Source of the DNA: Clostridiaceae bacterium
Lineage (GTDB): Bacteria > Bacillota > Clostridia > Lachnospirales > Lachnospiraceae
Reading direction: 5' to 3'
Length of the DNA stretch: 64,000 nt
Assembly (NCBI GenBank): GCA_021200535.1
Contig: JAJQGL010000112.1
Location: 1 to 64,000, forward strand
The notes beneath the pieces are model-generated. The model was not told the DNA's origin. It was given only the letters and a program-made list of their open reading frames with translations, and did not search any database. Below, piece by piece: positions 45,283-54,349 of the stretch (position 1 is its first letter; every line of letters begins with the position of its first letter). The position numbers were made by a program, and so were the translations under genes.

Positions 45283-47721
45283 TTATTGACGCAAAACGGC
45301 TCCCATATCTTTCAATGCAGCTATCATTTTATCCATAGCCGTATTGACTTCATCATCTGTCAGCGTGCGGTCCTTTGCACGGAAAGTAATCTTATAGGCA
45401 AGCGATTTATGGCCTTCCAATATCTGCTCTCCCTCATAGATATCAAACAGCTCTAAGCTTTCTACAAGAGCGCCTCCCTTTTTGTAAATTACACGCTCAA
45501 TCTGTCCGGCAAGAACCTCTTTTTTCATGGTAAGGCTGATATCGCGTACCATTGCAGGGAATTTTGGCACACCCTGATATTTCACTGTCTTCTGCGGCAT
45601 AGCGAGCAGCTGTGCCAGATCAACCACCGCCAGATAGGCCTTCTGGCCGATCGCAAAATTCTTCAAAACCTGCGGGTGAACCTCACCCAGACAGGCTACA
45701 ACATTTCCTTCATAAAGCACATTTGCCTGACGCCCCGGGTGCAGGAAGCTCTTTTGGGCATCCGGAATATACTCTGTCTCTCCCGTGAGACAAAGCTTGT
45801 CAAAGATTTCTTCCAGAACACCCTTCATATCATAGAAGTCGCCCTGGCCGTACATTCCCAAAGTCAGCTGTACCCTCTCGTCAGGAAGTTCCTGCAGCGG
45901 CAGCTGCTTTGGAAGATAAACATTCGCCAGCTCATACAGACGCACATCTTTATTCCGGCGACTGAAATTTGTCGCAAGAGACGTTAGCATGCCGCCAAGC
46001 GCAGAAGTGCGCATCACACTGTAATCCTCTCCCAGCGGATTGCTGATAGCAATGCTTTTTCTTAACCGGTCATCCGGGGCGAGGTTTAATTTGTCATATA
46101 CCTTCGGGCTTTCAAAAGAAAAGGTCATACCTTCGCAAAAACCATATGATTCCACAACATCACGCACAGTATTTTCAAGTAATAGCTTTTCAGAAAGGCC
46201 GCCCATGGTTGCCGAGCTTTCCGGCAGCGTCATCGGAATCCGGTCGTATCCGTAGAAACGCGCTACCTCCTCTGCAATGTCTGCCATCCGTTCCAGATCC
46301 TGTCTCCAGGTTGGCACAATCACCTTTTTGGCCCCGCGGTCTACCTTAAGGTCAATCGCTTCCAAATAAGACACCATTTCATCCTCTGCAATCGCAGTCC
46401 CCAGCAGCGCATTGATCTTATCCACATCATATGGAATCTCCGTCTCTTCTTTCTTAACCGGATAATAGTCAACAACGCCGCCAACCACTTCTCCTGCGCC
46501 AAGCTCTTCCACCAGCTGACACGCACGGTTCATCGCCTCAATCGCCGTGTTTGGGTCAAGCCCCTTTTCAAATTTGGCCTGCGCATCCGTTCGCATGCCA
46601 AGCTTCTTTCCGGACAGACGGATATTCGTGCCGTCAAAGGTTGCCGCTTCAAAAAGCATGGTCTTTACATCATCTGTGATCATCGAATTTTCGCCGCCCA
46701 TGATTCCGGCAAGCCCAACTGCTTTCCTGCCGTCGCAAATCATCAGCATGGTATCATCAAGCGTTCTTTCCTGCCCGTCTAAGGTTTTAAAAACCTCTCC
46801 GTTTTCTGCCTTCCGCACAACAATTTTTTTGTCCTCAATCCGATCCAGGTCATATGCGTGCATCGGCTGAGAATATTCTTCCATAACATAATTTGTAATG
46901 TCGACAATATTGTTGATCGGACGGATTCCAACTGATGCAAGCCGTCTCTGCATCCATTCCGGCGACGGCGCCAGCCTGATATTTTTAACAACACGGGCCG
47001 TATAGCGTTTGCAAAGCTCGGAATCCTGTACCTCCACAGAAATATAATCATTGACATCCTCACCGTTGCCGGTTTCTGTCACAACAGGCGGCACAAATTT
47101 CTTTCCAAAGGTTGCCGCTGCCTCTCTTGCGATCCCAAGCACCCCGAAGCAGTCTACCCGGTTTGATGTAATCTCATATTCAAAAGTCACATCGTGAAGC
47201 CCCAAAACCTCTATTGCATCCGCACCAACCGGCGCTTCCGCGTACTGTGGATTATCCGACAAAATATAAATTCCATCCGGCGCCGCATCCGGATACATAT
47301 CCCTGCTTGACCCCAGCTCATCGATTGAACACATCATGCCGAACGATTCAACGCCCCGGAGTTTTCCTTTTTTAATCCTGATACCGCCGTCAGCCGCACC
47401 GTTATGATGGTCCCCTGCTACCTTTCCGCCTGCCAGGACAACCGGGACTTTATCTCCCTCCCTGACATTTGACGCACCTGTAACAATCTGCACCTCCGAA
47501 CCAGCCTCATCAATCTGCACCTGGCAGATAATTAACTTATCAGCATCGGGATGTTTTTCAATTTTGTTAATCTTCCCAACAATTATCTTTTCCAGATTTT
47601 TATCTAACTCTGTATAGCCTTCTACCTTCGTTCCCGAAAGTGTCATGGCGTCTGTGTATTCCTGTGCCGTGCAGTCCAGCTCCGGCACATATGCTTTAAT
47701 CCATGATAGTGATGTATCCAT
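45283..47721 (-). CDS. pheT: phenylalanyl-tRNA synthetase beta subunit
   Basis: Beta chain of the alpha2-beta2 enzyme charging tRNA-Phe. The 812-residue protein has the N-terminal tRNA-binding (EMAP-like) domain about 40-150, the B3/B4 editing domain, B5 (KINALLGTAIAEDEMVSYLEAI), the catalytic-like core and the C-terminal FDX-ACB anticodon-binding domain (KFPAMVRDISLTMKKEV). GGAGG precedes the ATG. It follows pheS by 21 bp under T-box control. Confidence 0.97.
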   Translation of the reverse strand: MDTSLSWIKAYVPELDCTAQEYTDAMTLSGTKVEGYTELDKNLEKIIVGKINKIEKHPDADKLIICQVQIDEAGSEVQIVTGASNVREGDKVPVVLAGGKVAGDHHNGAADGGIRIKKGKLRGVESFGMMCSIDELGSSRDMYPDAAPDGIYILSDNPQYAEAPVGADAIEVLGLHDVTFEYEITSNRVDCFGVLGIAREAAATFGKKFVPPVVTETGNGEDVNDYISVEVQDSELCKRYTARVVKNIRLAPSPEWMQRRLASVGIRPINNIVDITNYVMEEYSQPMHAYDLDRIEDKKIVVRKAENGEVFKTLDGQERTLDDTMLMICDGRKAVGLAGIMGGENSMITDDVKTMLFEAATFDGTNIRLSGKKLGMRTDAQAKFEKGLDPNTAIEAMNRACQLVEELGAGEVVGGVVDYYPVKKEETEIPYDVDKINALLGTAIAEDEMVSYLEAIDLKVDRGAKKVIVPTWRQDLERMADIAEEVARFYGYDRIPMTLPESSATMGGLSEKLLLENTVRDVVESYGFCEGMTFSFESPKVYDKLNLAPDDRLRKSIAISNPLGEDYSVMRTSALGGMLTSLATNFSRRNKDVRLYELANVYLPKQLPLQELPDERVQLTLGMYGQGDFYDMKGVLEEIFDKLCLTGETEYIPDAQKSFLHPGRQANVLYEGNVVACLGEVHPQVLKNFAIGQKAYLAVVDLAQLLAMPQKTVKYQGVPKFPAMVRDISLTMKKEVLAGQIERVIYKKGGALVESLELFDIYEGEQILEGHKSLAYKITFRAKDRTLTDDEVNTAMDKMIAALKDMGAVLRQ

Positions 47722-47742
47722 AGCAATCCTCCAAATTTTTTC

Positions 47743-48762
47743 TTAAAACTGTTTCAGAAAACGGGTGTCATTTTCATAGAGAAGCCTCATGTCGTCTATC
47801 TCATATTTAAACAGGGCAATTCGCTCAAGTCCCACGCCAAAAGCAAAACCGGTATATTCCTCCGGATCAATATTACTCATCTCCAACACATGCGGATGTA
47901 CCATGCCGCAGCCAAGAATCTCCACCCAGCCGGAGCCTTTACAAAAACGGCAGCCTTTTCCGCCGCACTTAAAGCAGCTGACATCCATCTCTGCACTCGG
48001 TTCTGTAAACTGAAAATGGTGCGGACGGAACTTTACCCTGGTGCCTTCCCCAAACAGGCGAACCGCAAATTCCTGCAGCGTTCCTTTCAAATCGGCAAAG
48101 GTAATGTTTTTGTCAATGACAAGCCCCTCAATCTGATGAAAGGTCGGGGAATGCGTTGCATCCACCTCATCCGAACGAAACACCCTGCCCGGCGCTATCA
48201 TGCGAATCGGCAGTTTGCCCTTCTCCATCTCATGAACCTGTACGGAAGAAGTCTGGGAACGGAGCAAAATATCCTTTGTAATATAAAATGTATCCTGCTC
48301 ATCCTTCGCCGGATGATTTGCCGGAATATTTAACGCCTCAAAATTATAATAATCGTACTCTACCTCCGGTCCTTCAACGACACTATAGCCCATGCCGACA
48401 AAAATATTTTCTACCTCTTCCAGCGTAATGGTATTTGGATGACGGTGTCCCAGTCCCAGACGCTTTCCCGGAAGCGTTACGTCGATTGTTTCACTCTTGA
48501 TTTTTTCTTCCAAAAGCTTCTGTTCAAACAGCTTCTTCTTCTCTTCCAGCTGATACTCAATTTTTTCACGAACTTCATTTACCATCTGGCCCACCTTCGG
48601 GCGATCCTCCGGCGCCACCTCTTTCATTGACTTTAACACAGAGGTAAGCTCGCCTTTTTTCCCCAGAAATGCAACGCGGATATCATTTAATCGATCCAGC
48701 TGCCCGGAGGCATCAATCTGTGTCATTGCCTCATCCAAAATCTTTTCTAATTTTTCTTTCAT
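47743..48762 (-). CDS. pheS: phenylalanyl-tRNA synthetase alpha subunit
   Basis: Catalytic chain of PheRS. The 339-residue protein has an N-terminal coiled coil (about 1-90), motif 2 (IRMIAPGRVFRSDEVDATHSPTFHQIEGLV), the cysteine-rich insert CFKCGGKGCRFC and motif 3 (GFAFGVGLERIALFKY). Start at 48762 is chosen because upstream codons lie in the leader and GAGGTAGAG precedes this ATG. Confidence 0.97.
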   Translation of the reverse strand: MKEKLEKILDEAMTQIDASGQLDRLNDIRVAFLGKKGELTSVLKSMKEVAPEDRPKVGQMVNEVREKIEYQLEEKKKLFEQKLLEEKIKSETIDVTLPGKRLGLGHRHPNTITLEEVENIFVGMGYSVVEGPEVEYDYYNFEALNIPANHPAKDEQDTFYITKDILLRSQTSSVQVHEMEKGKLPIRMIAPGRVFRSDEVDATHSPTFHQIEGLVIDKNITFADLKGTLQEFAVRLFGEGTRVKFRPHHFQFTEPSAEMDVSCFKCGGKGCRFCKGSGWVEILGCGMVHPHVLEMSNIDPEEYTGFAFGVGLERIALFKYEIDDMRLLYENDTRFLKQF

Positions 48763-48877
48763 CTCTACCTCATTTCCTTTCGTGAATATTCCTGTAACCG
48801 AGCGCACATCCCTGACACGCTTTTTCGTTTTATTGCTTTTTCCCTTTCCGTATCATAATTTCACAAATGCATTTTAT

Positions 48878-48903
48878 ACTATAGGAACAAAGTTTCCTAT
48901 AGT
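48878..48903 (-). promoter_or_regulatory. inverted repeat between T-box and pheS
   Basis: Nine-bp stem ACTATAGGA/TCCTATAGT with an eight-base loop, plus a third TATAGGAAAC element next to it (48906-48915). It lies downstream of the T-box terminator and about 115 bp before pheS. No T-tract follows, so it may be an RNA processing or stability hairpin. Confidence 0.4.
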
Positions 48904-48924
48904 AAGTTTCCTATATCATAAAAA

Positions 48925-48948
48925 ACTTCCCGCACACTGCAGGAAGTC
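48925..48948 (-). terminator. T-box terminator hairpin of pheST
   Basis: Ten-bp stem on the minus strand (ACTTCCTGCA with TGCGGGAAGT), three-base loop, then TTTTTT. It is the termination half of the T-box switch. Confidence 0.85.
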
Positions 48949-49275
48949 TCTAATCTTTCTTTTTCGGGCCCCGGCAGCTCGCCGCTGTCAGGGACGGCTT
49001 CTCGCCGCGGTACCACCCTGGTTCTTATGTGAAAAGCAGACAGCGAAACGCCTGCCGCCTTCTTCATAAACACTTGATTTCAGTTAACGCCTGACACGTC
49101 ATTCCATACACAGCACAACTCTGCCTTCCGGAATGCAGCTCGCGTGGGAAATTCAGTTTATCCGGGAACGTAAGAATGCTTTCAGCCGGGGACATTCTCT
49201 CTCTGTCCGGATCGGATCAACCTACTGTAAATACACGGTCATCGCTTTTTACTATGCGAAACGGTAAAATTTTCT
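48925..49275 (-). promoter_or_regulatory. T-box riboswitch controlling pheST
   Basis: The minus strand carries the T-box core GAACCAGGGTGGTACCGCGG (antiterminator, near 49001-49023) followed by the terminator at 48925-48948. Upstream is a long stem I region containing GACAGAGAGAGAATGTCC and CTGAATTTCCC; a Phe codon (TTC at 49150-49148, or TTT next to it) follows CTGAA as the likely specifier. Uncharged tRNA-Phe should bind, form the antiterminator and allow read-through into pheS. Confidence 0.9.
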
Positions 49276-49296
49276 AACATATTCGGAAACGGATTC

Positions 49297-49325
49297 ATTT
49301 TATCACATTTCTTTTAGAACTGCAA
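49297..49325 (-). promoter_or_regulatory. promoter of the pheST T-box transcript
   Basis: Minus strand TTGCAG, 17 bases, TAAAAT. The -35 and spacer lie within the last codons of murF, so pheST is transcribed independently of the murF operon. Confidence 0.6.
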
Positions 49326-50730
49326 CAATCTTTTCAAAATGCATCCCATGAGACGCTTTGACTAAAATGGTATCCCCCTCCTGCAGCAGTCCGACAAGCT
49401 GCTCCGCCGCTTCCTGTCTGTCTGCAAAATAATATACATGTTTTAAACGGGCTGCACCTTCAAAACAGTGCTTTGCCAGCCTGCCGACGCAGATCAGCAG
49501 ATCAAGTCCCGCATCCGCCGCATATTCCCCTATCTCATAATGCATCTTTTCTTCCCCACTGCCAAGCTCGAACATATCACCAATAATCGCTACCCTTCTC
49601 CCGTCCGAACCGGCAATGACGTCAATCCCTGCTTTCATAGAAACCGGATTTGCATTGTAACAGTCATCCAAAATGGTAAATTTTCCAGTCTCAATCACGC
49701 TTCCGTGGCCACCGACCGGCCTGAATTTTTCAATGCCCCTGCAGATTTCTTCCGGCGTCATGCCCATATCCAGTGCGACTGCTGCCGCCGCCAGTGCATT
49801 GGAAACCATATGCCGGCCCGGAACCGGTATGGTAACTTCAAATTCCGCCTGCGATGACCGGATCCTGCACCTTGTTCCCCGGATGCCTAAATTTTTCACC
49901 GACACGGCATAAACGCCGCCCTGCTTCTGATTTCCAAAGAAAACTATTTGCCTCTGATCCTTTTGTCCGTCAGCGGCAAAATCTGCCTGCGGCCCTTCGC
50001 CAAATGCCGCCCTGACCCTGCCATCCGAAAAAGCGACAGAAACTAATTTATCATCTTCTCCATTCAGATAAGCGGTTCCGTCTGGCCTCATGGAAGTAAA
50101 AATTTCTGTTTTTGCGCGCAGGACGCCATTGCGGTCCCCCAGATTTTCCAGATGGCACTGCCCGATGTTTGTGATAACGCAGCTGTCCGGACGGACAATC
50201 TGTGTCAGCCTTGTCATTTCTCCAAAGTCACTGATGCCCATCTCCACGATCGCCACCTCATGCTCCTGACGGATGCGAAACATGGTCAGCGGCACACCTA
50301 CTTCATTGTTAAAATTGCCATTTGTCTTTATCGTCCGGAACCGCTCTGACAATACAGCGGCAAGCATTTCTTTTGTCGATGTTTTTCCAACGCTTCCGGT
50401 AATTCCTATCATTTTAACATTAAGCTGACTGCGGTACAGCTTTGCCATATCCTTCAATGCCTGATAACACGAATCCACTACAATATACGGATGCTGCTCC
50501 GTTTCCGGCGCCTGCTCCGACAGGCAGCAGAGTGCGCCTGCCTGATAAGAGGGCTGCACAAAGGCATTGCCGTCCACTCTGGCGCCCTTAATAGCTACAA
50601 AAAGACAGTCCGTTTCCACCTGACGGCTGTCAATCGTAATCATAGAAACCGGTTTTTCTCTTTTCCTCTCCGGCCCATAATAGGTTCCCCCTGTTGCCTG
50701 AAGGATTTTTTCCAGCGTCATTCCCTGCAT
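49303..50730 (-). CDS. murF: UDP-N-acetylmuramoyl-tripeptide:D-alanyl-D-alanine ligase
   Basis: Adds D-Ala-D-Ala to the peptidoglycan precursor. About 475 residues: an N-terminal substrate domain (MTLEKILQATGGTYYG, SMITIDSRQVETDCLFVAIKG), the ATP loop MIGITGSVGKTSTKEMLA, NFNNEVGVPLT, and a C-terminal domain with ILDDCYNANPVSMKAGID. The start is uncertain: the frame is open into ddl, and ATGs at 50730 and 50721 have poor ribosome sites. ddl, which makes the D-Ala-D-Ala substrate, lies 53 bp upstream. Confidence 0.93.
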   Translation of the reverse strand: MQGMTLEKILQATGGTYYGPERKREKPVSMITIDSRQVETDCLFVAIKGARVDGNAFVQPSYQAGALCCLSEQAPETEQHPYIVVDSCYQALKDMAKLYRSQLNVKMIGITGSVGKTSTKEMLAAVLSERFRTIKTNGNFNNEVGVPLTMFRIRQEHEVAIVEMGISDFGEMTRLTQIVRPDSCVITNIGQCHLENLGDRNGVLRAKTEIFTSMRPDGTAYLNGEDDKLVSVAFSDGRVRAAFGEGPQADFAADGQKDQRQIVFFGNQKQGGVYAVSVKNLGIRGTRCRIRSSQAEFEVTIPVPGRHMVSNALAAAAVALDMGMTPEEICRGIEKFRPVGGHGSVIETGKFTILDDCYNANPVSMKAGIDVIAGSDGRRVAIIGDMFELGSGEEKMHYEIGEYAADAGLDLLICVGRLAKHCFEGAARLKHVYYFADRQEAAEQLVGLLQEGDTILVKASHGMHFEKIVAVLKEM

Positions 50731-50783
50731 TCTGGAAGTCCAGACCGGCACGGTATCACTCAGGGAATACTGCCCGTTCTGAT

Positions 50784-51842
50784 TTATTTTGTTTTTTTTT
50801 TGCCCTGGTATTTCTGCAGCGACAGTCCAATAATCTGCTCGCACAATTCTCCGTATCCAAGCCCAATCTTTGCTGCCTCCTGCGGCAAAAGGCTGGTCGG
50901 CGTCATCCCCGGCAATGTGTTCGCTTCCAGACAATACATCTGATCATTTTCATCCAGCAAAAAATCAACTCTGGCATACGTCTCCAGCTTCAGCTCACTG
51001 TATACGTCCACCGCATACGCCTGCATCTTTTCGGAAAGCTCCTTAGGAAGCTCTGCCGGACACACATCCACAGCCATACCGGGCTGGTATTTTGTCTCAT
51101 AGTCATAAAATCCTTCTTTTGGAATAATCTCAATAACCGGGAGACTTTTTCCATCGATCACGCCCACAGAAAATTCCCTGCCTTTGATACACGTCTCAAC
51201 CAAAAGCTCTTCTTCATAACGAAAGCCCAGCGCAAGCGCCTTTTTATATTCCTCTTCATTTTCCGCAATGCTGACTCCAACACTTGAACCGCCGCAGCAC
51301 GGCTTGACAACGCAAGGATAGCCCACCTGGCTTGGCTGGTCTGCCTGCTCTTGCGTCACACAAAGGCCTTTCGGCGTCGGAATACCTGCATTTAAAAAAA
51401 TCTTTTTTGCCAGCCCCTTATCCATTGCAAGGGCACTTCCCAGATATCCGGAACCGGTATAACGGATGCCCAGCATATCAAATGCAGCCTGCAGTTTTCC
51501 ATTTTCACCCTCGGCGCCGTGCAAGCCCATATAAACAATATCTGCATGCCTGCAGATTTCAATAACATTCGGCCCGAAAAAACAGGAAGTGTCTCCCTGA
51601 CGGAGTGCTTTTACTTTTTCCAGATCGGAATCCACTGACTGAATCGCCGTATCGCCTTCTAATAAAGACTGCTTTGTCTCAAATAACGTGTCAAAATCGA
51701 TTTCTCCCGTATAGCCTAAAAACACATCCAACAGAACTGCACGGTGCCCCTTTTCCCGCAACGCCCCACAAATGCCGGCTGCCGACACAAGGGAAACATC
51801 TCTCTCCGTACTCAGTCCACCTGCTAATACTACAATGTTCAT
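50784..51842 (-). CDS. ddl: D-alanine-D-alanine ligase
   Basis: ATP-grasp ligase making D-Ala-D-Ala. The 352-residue protein has MNIVVLAGGLSTERDVSL, VYMGLHGAEGENGKLQ, the ATP-grasp loop KPCCGGSSVGVSIAE, and LEANTLPGMTPTSLLPQEA. The active-site region reads VYMGLHGAEGE, slightly unlike the usual ALHGxxGE. GGGGG precedes the ATG at 51842. It ends in a lysine-rich tail. Confidence 0.94.
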   Translation of the reverse strand: MNIVVLAGGLSTERDVSLVSAAGICGALREKGHRAVLLDVFLGYTGEIDFDTLFETKQSLLEGDTAIQSVDSDLEKVKALRQGDTSCFFGPNVIEICRHADIVYMGLHGAEGENGKLQAAFDMLGIRYTGSGYLGSALAMDKGLAKKIFLNAGIPTPKGLCVTQEQADQPSQVGYPCVVKPCCGGSSVGVSIAENEEEYKKALALGFRYEEELLVETCIKGREFSVGVIDGKSLPVIEIIPKEGFYDYETKYQPGMAVDVCPAELPKELSEKMQAYAVDVYSELKLETYARVDFLLDENDQMYCLEANTLPGMTPTSLLPQEAAKIGLGYGELCEQIIGLSLQKYQGKKKTK

Positions 51843-51869
51843 AGAATCCCCCATTTCAAATTTTGATAA

Positions 51870-53603
51870 TTATCTGACAGGCCGCGCCACTAAAACCACG
51901 CTTCCTGAATAATAATAATTCACTACTACTTTATTCCGGCTGCTGCTGGCAGACACTACCTGCCCTTCCCCGACATACATGTCTACATGGTCAATGTTCA
52001 GATATCTGCCGTTGCTGCCAGAATACGAATAAAACAAAAGATCTCCCGGAACAAGCTTTGTATAAGAGACTCCCTTTCTGGCAATCACCTTATGGTTGCT
52101 GGCACACCATTTGCCGATATCTGCGGCCGTAGGCGCCCATCCGGTCTTGCTTCCGAAATACACTCCAAACTGGCGGTACACTCTTGTCACCAGAGAGCTG
52201 CAGTCATAGTAACCTTTCTGCATTCTCTTTACCTGGCTGTATTGCGTTTTTTGCTTTGATATCGCAATTTCTTTTCTGGAAGCCTGATATGCTTTCTTTG
52301 CTGCAATCTGCACGCATACCGTGATGTTCTTTCCATCTGCTTTTACCTTTACTCTTGTTACCCCGATCTTTTTTGCTTTTATTTTACCGTTCTTTGTCAC
52401 AGTTGCTACTTTTTTGTTGGCAGAGGTAAAACTGACTGTACTATATTTTTTATTGATGCCAGAAAGCTTCATGGTCTTTGACATTCCCTTATACATTGGT
52501 ATTGTTACACTGCTGTATTGCGGATTTGTCACAATCACCTTAAGCTTTAGGCTTCTGCCATCAATGACCAGCGTCAGCGAAGCTGTTCCCTGTGCACTTC
52601 CCTGTATCTTATTCTTACTGGTAATATATGCATAGGAACTGCTTTCAGAAAGCTCGCAGGTACTAATACTGCTCATCCCGCTCACCGGCAGAGCCTGTTT
52701 GCCTCCGACTGCCACAACGACATAACTTTTCGTCAACTGCGGATCCGTTACCTTAAACTTTGCAGAAATAGTAAGCTGCTCTCCATTTTTCGCCGTTATC
52801 AGAGCATAAACCGTCGTCGTTCCCACTGCCTTTGCAGAAATGGCACTCTGGGATGCTGTCACAGCAACCGCTTCATTTTCTATGGAATACACAACTGCCG
52901 TGTCTCCGTCAATCGCCTTGTAATTGGATATCTCCGGCGAATAGGCATCTGTTCCCACCGCACGCGCTATCTTCGCCTGTGAAAATTCCGGCTTGATCAC
53001 CGTAATTTCAGCCACCAGAATATCCCCAGCAGTTCCCTGCACGTAGACGGAAGCGCTCTGAAAACCCTGAACCAGCACGCTGAACCCGTCATCTGCCAGG
53101 GCAATGCTGTTCTGGGAATAAACATAGGTATACTCAGACGGATCGTATACGTCAAATGTACTCAGATACAGCTGCGCACCATAGGAGGCTGTCAATGTCT
53201 CCGGCTCATATACCGTTACCGAAAAGGATTCCGTAGTTGTCTGAAGATCACTGCTTCGCTTATATTCAATCGTAATGACCGCGCTTCCCTCTCTTACTGC
53301 CGTCACCTTTCCTGTGGTATCTAACGTAATACACTCCGAATCCTCACTGCTTTCAGAAATATTGTACTGTATTTCCGTCACATCCTGCGTTGTGAGATAA
53401 TCCGAAAGCAAAAAAGAATCTCCGACAAAAAAGCTGTGCTTCGTACTGGTCAAAAGTGTCTCGTCTGCATTCGCCACCTGATAGATTGCTGCTATTGGCA
53501 AAAGAAGCAAAAAGAATAACCACGCATATCGCCTGCATACTGCCAATCCAGTCTTTTCACCCGTTCTTACGCTATGTTTCCGCTGCTTCCTCTTAATGTT
53601 CAT
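51870..53603 (-). CDS. secreted or anchored NlpC/P60 peptidase with Big-type Ig-like repeats
   Basis: A 577-residue exported protein. An arginine/lysine-rich N-terminus is followed by a hydrophobic segment (about 27-47, WLFFLLLLPIAAIYQVANA). Several bacterial Ig-like (Big_2) repeats follow, the clearest at about 345-435 (YSTVSFTSANKKVATVTKNG, KAKKIGVTRVKVKA). The C-terminal NlpC/P60 domain has the catalytic Cys in YYDCSSLVTRVYR and His in NIDHVDMYVG. It probably cuts peptidoglycan stem peptides. AGGAGG lies before the ATG at 53603, which overlaps the engB stop by 11 nt; ddl and murF follow, a cell-wall group. Confidence 0.88.
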   Translation of the reverse strand: MNIKRKQRKHSVRTGEKTGLAVCRRYAWLFFLLLLPIAAIYQVANADETLLTSTKHSFFVGDSFLLSDYLTTQDVTEIQYNISESSEDSECITLDTTGKVTAVREGSAVITIEYKRSSDLQTTTESFSVTVYEPETLTASYGAQLYLSTFDVYDPSEYTYVYSQNSIALADDGFSVLVQGFQSASVYVQGTAGDILVAEITVIKPEFSQAKIARAVGTDAYSPEISNYKAIDGDTAVVYSIENEAVAVTASQSAISAKAVGTTTVYALITAKNGEQLTISAKFKVTDPQLTKSYVVVAVGGKQALPVSGMSSISTCELSESSSYAYITSKNKIQGSAQGTASLTLVIDGRSLKLKVIVTNPQYSSVTIPMYKGMSKTMKLSGINKKYSTVSFTSANKKVATVTKNGKIKAKKIGVTRVKVKADGKNITVCVQIAAKKAYQASRKEIAISKQKTQYSQVKRMQKGYYDCSSLVTRVYRQFGVYFGSKTGWAPTAADIGKWCASNHKVIARKGVSYTKLVPGDLLFYSYSGSNGRYLNIDHVDMYVGEGQVVSASSSRNKVVVNYYYSGSVVLVARPVR

Positions 53604-54213
53604 TTTTACCTCCTTTTTCTTCTTCAAACGAGTCAAGCATCATCTGAATGTAGTCCCAAACCTCTTTGGTACCGCTGCCCGTCCGGGAAGAAAAGGGAAT
53701 CACCGGAGTCCCTTCTACCACCTCAAGAGCCTCCCTGATTTCTTTCAGCCTCGCTGATTTCTGGGAACGTTTGATCTTGTCCTCTTTGGTTGCTATCACA
53801 ATAGGCTGGAATCCATAATAAATACACCAGTCATACATCTGCTTATCATTTTTATTGGGCTTATGGCGTATATCTACCAGTAAAAAAATAATGCGCAGCA
53901 CCCGGGAGCCCTCCAGATACCGGTCAATCATTTTGCCCCATTTTTCCACCGTTTCTGCGGAAGCCTTTGCATAGCCGTATCCAGGCAAATCCACAAAATA
54001 AAGGGTATTATTGATATTATAAAAATTAATCGTCTGCGTTTTTCCCGGCTGCTGGGAGGTTCTGGCATATGCTTTCCGGTTGATCAGCGTGTTGATCAGA
54101 GAAGATTTTCCAACATTGGAACGCCCGGCAAACGCTGCTTCCATCCTCTGGTTTTTTGGAAGCCTGCTGGTAATCCCGCACACCGTTTCCAGCTTTACAC
54201 TTCGTATTTTCAT
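53593..54213 (-). CDS. engB: ribosome biogenesis GTPase EngB/YsxC
   Basis: GTPase needed for 50S assembly. The 206-residue protein has G1 AGRSNVGKSSLINTL, the switch region TSQQPGKTQTINFY, G3 DLPGYGYAKA and G4 TKEDK. Its last codons contain the ribosome site of the NlpC/P60 gene. It follows clpX by 136 bp; the tig-clpP-clpX-engB order is typical for Firmicutes (with lonA missing here). Confidence 0.95.
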   Translation of the reverse strand: MKIRSVKLETVCGITSRLPKNQRMEAAFAGRSNVGKSSLINTLINRKAYARTSQQPGKTQTINFYNINNTLYFVDLPGYGYAKASAETVEKWGKMIDRYLEGSRVLRIIFLLVDIRHKPNKNDKQMYDWCIYYGFQPIVIATKEDKIKRSQKSARLKEIREALEVVEGTPVIPFSSRTGSGTKEVWDYIQMMLDSFEEEKGGKNEH

Positions 54214-54268
54214 ATGTTACCTCTCTTCCCATTGTCCGTCTGTCCGCACAGTACATCTTCTTCTATAT

Positions 54269-54290
54269 CAAACAAGGGTGCCCAAATTCC
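54269..54290 (-). terminator. hairpin between clpX and engB, possible weak terminator
   Basis: Stem TGCCCA/TGGGCA around GGGGAATT, with a longer outer pairing (AGGGTGC near 54328 with GCACCCT near 54270), followed by CTTGTTTG on the minus strand. The T-tract is weak, so termination may be partial. Confidence 0.4.
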
Positions 54291-54349
54291 CCTGGGCAGA
54301 TAACCTGTTCGTATCAACCCCCGGAAAGCACCCTCGTTTTCTGAACTGT

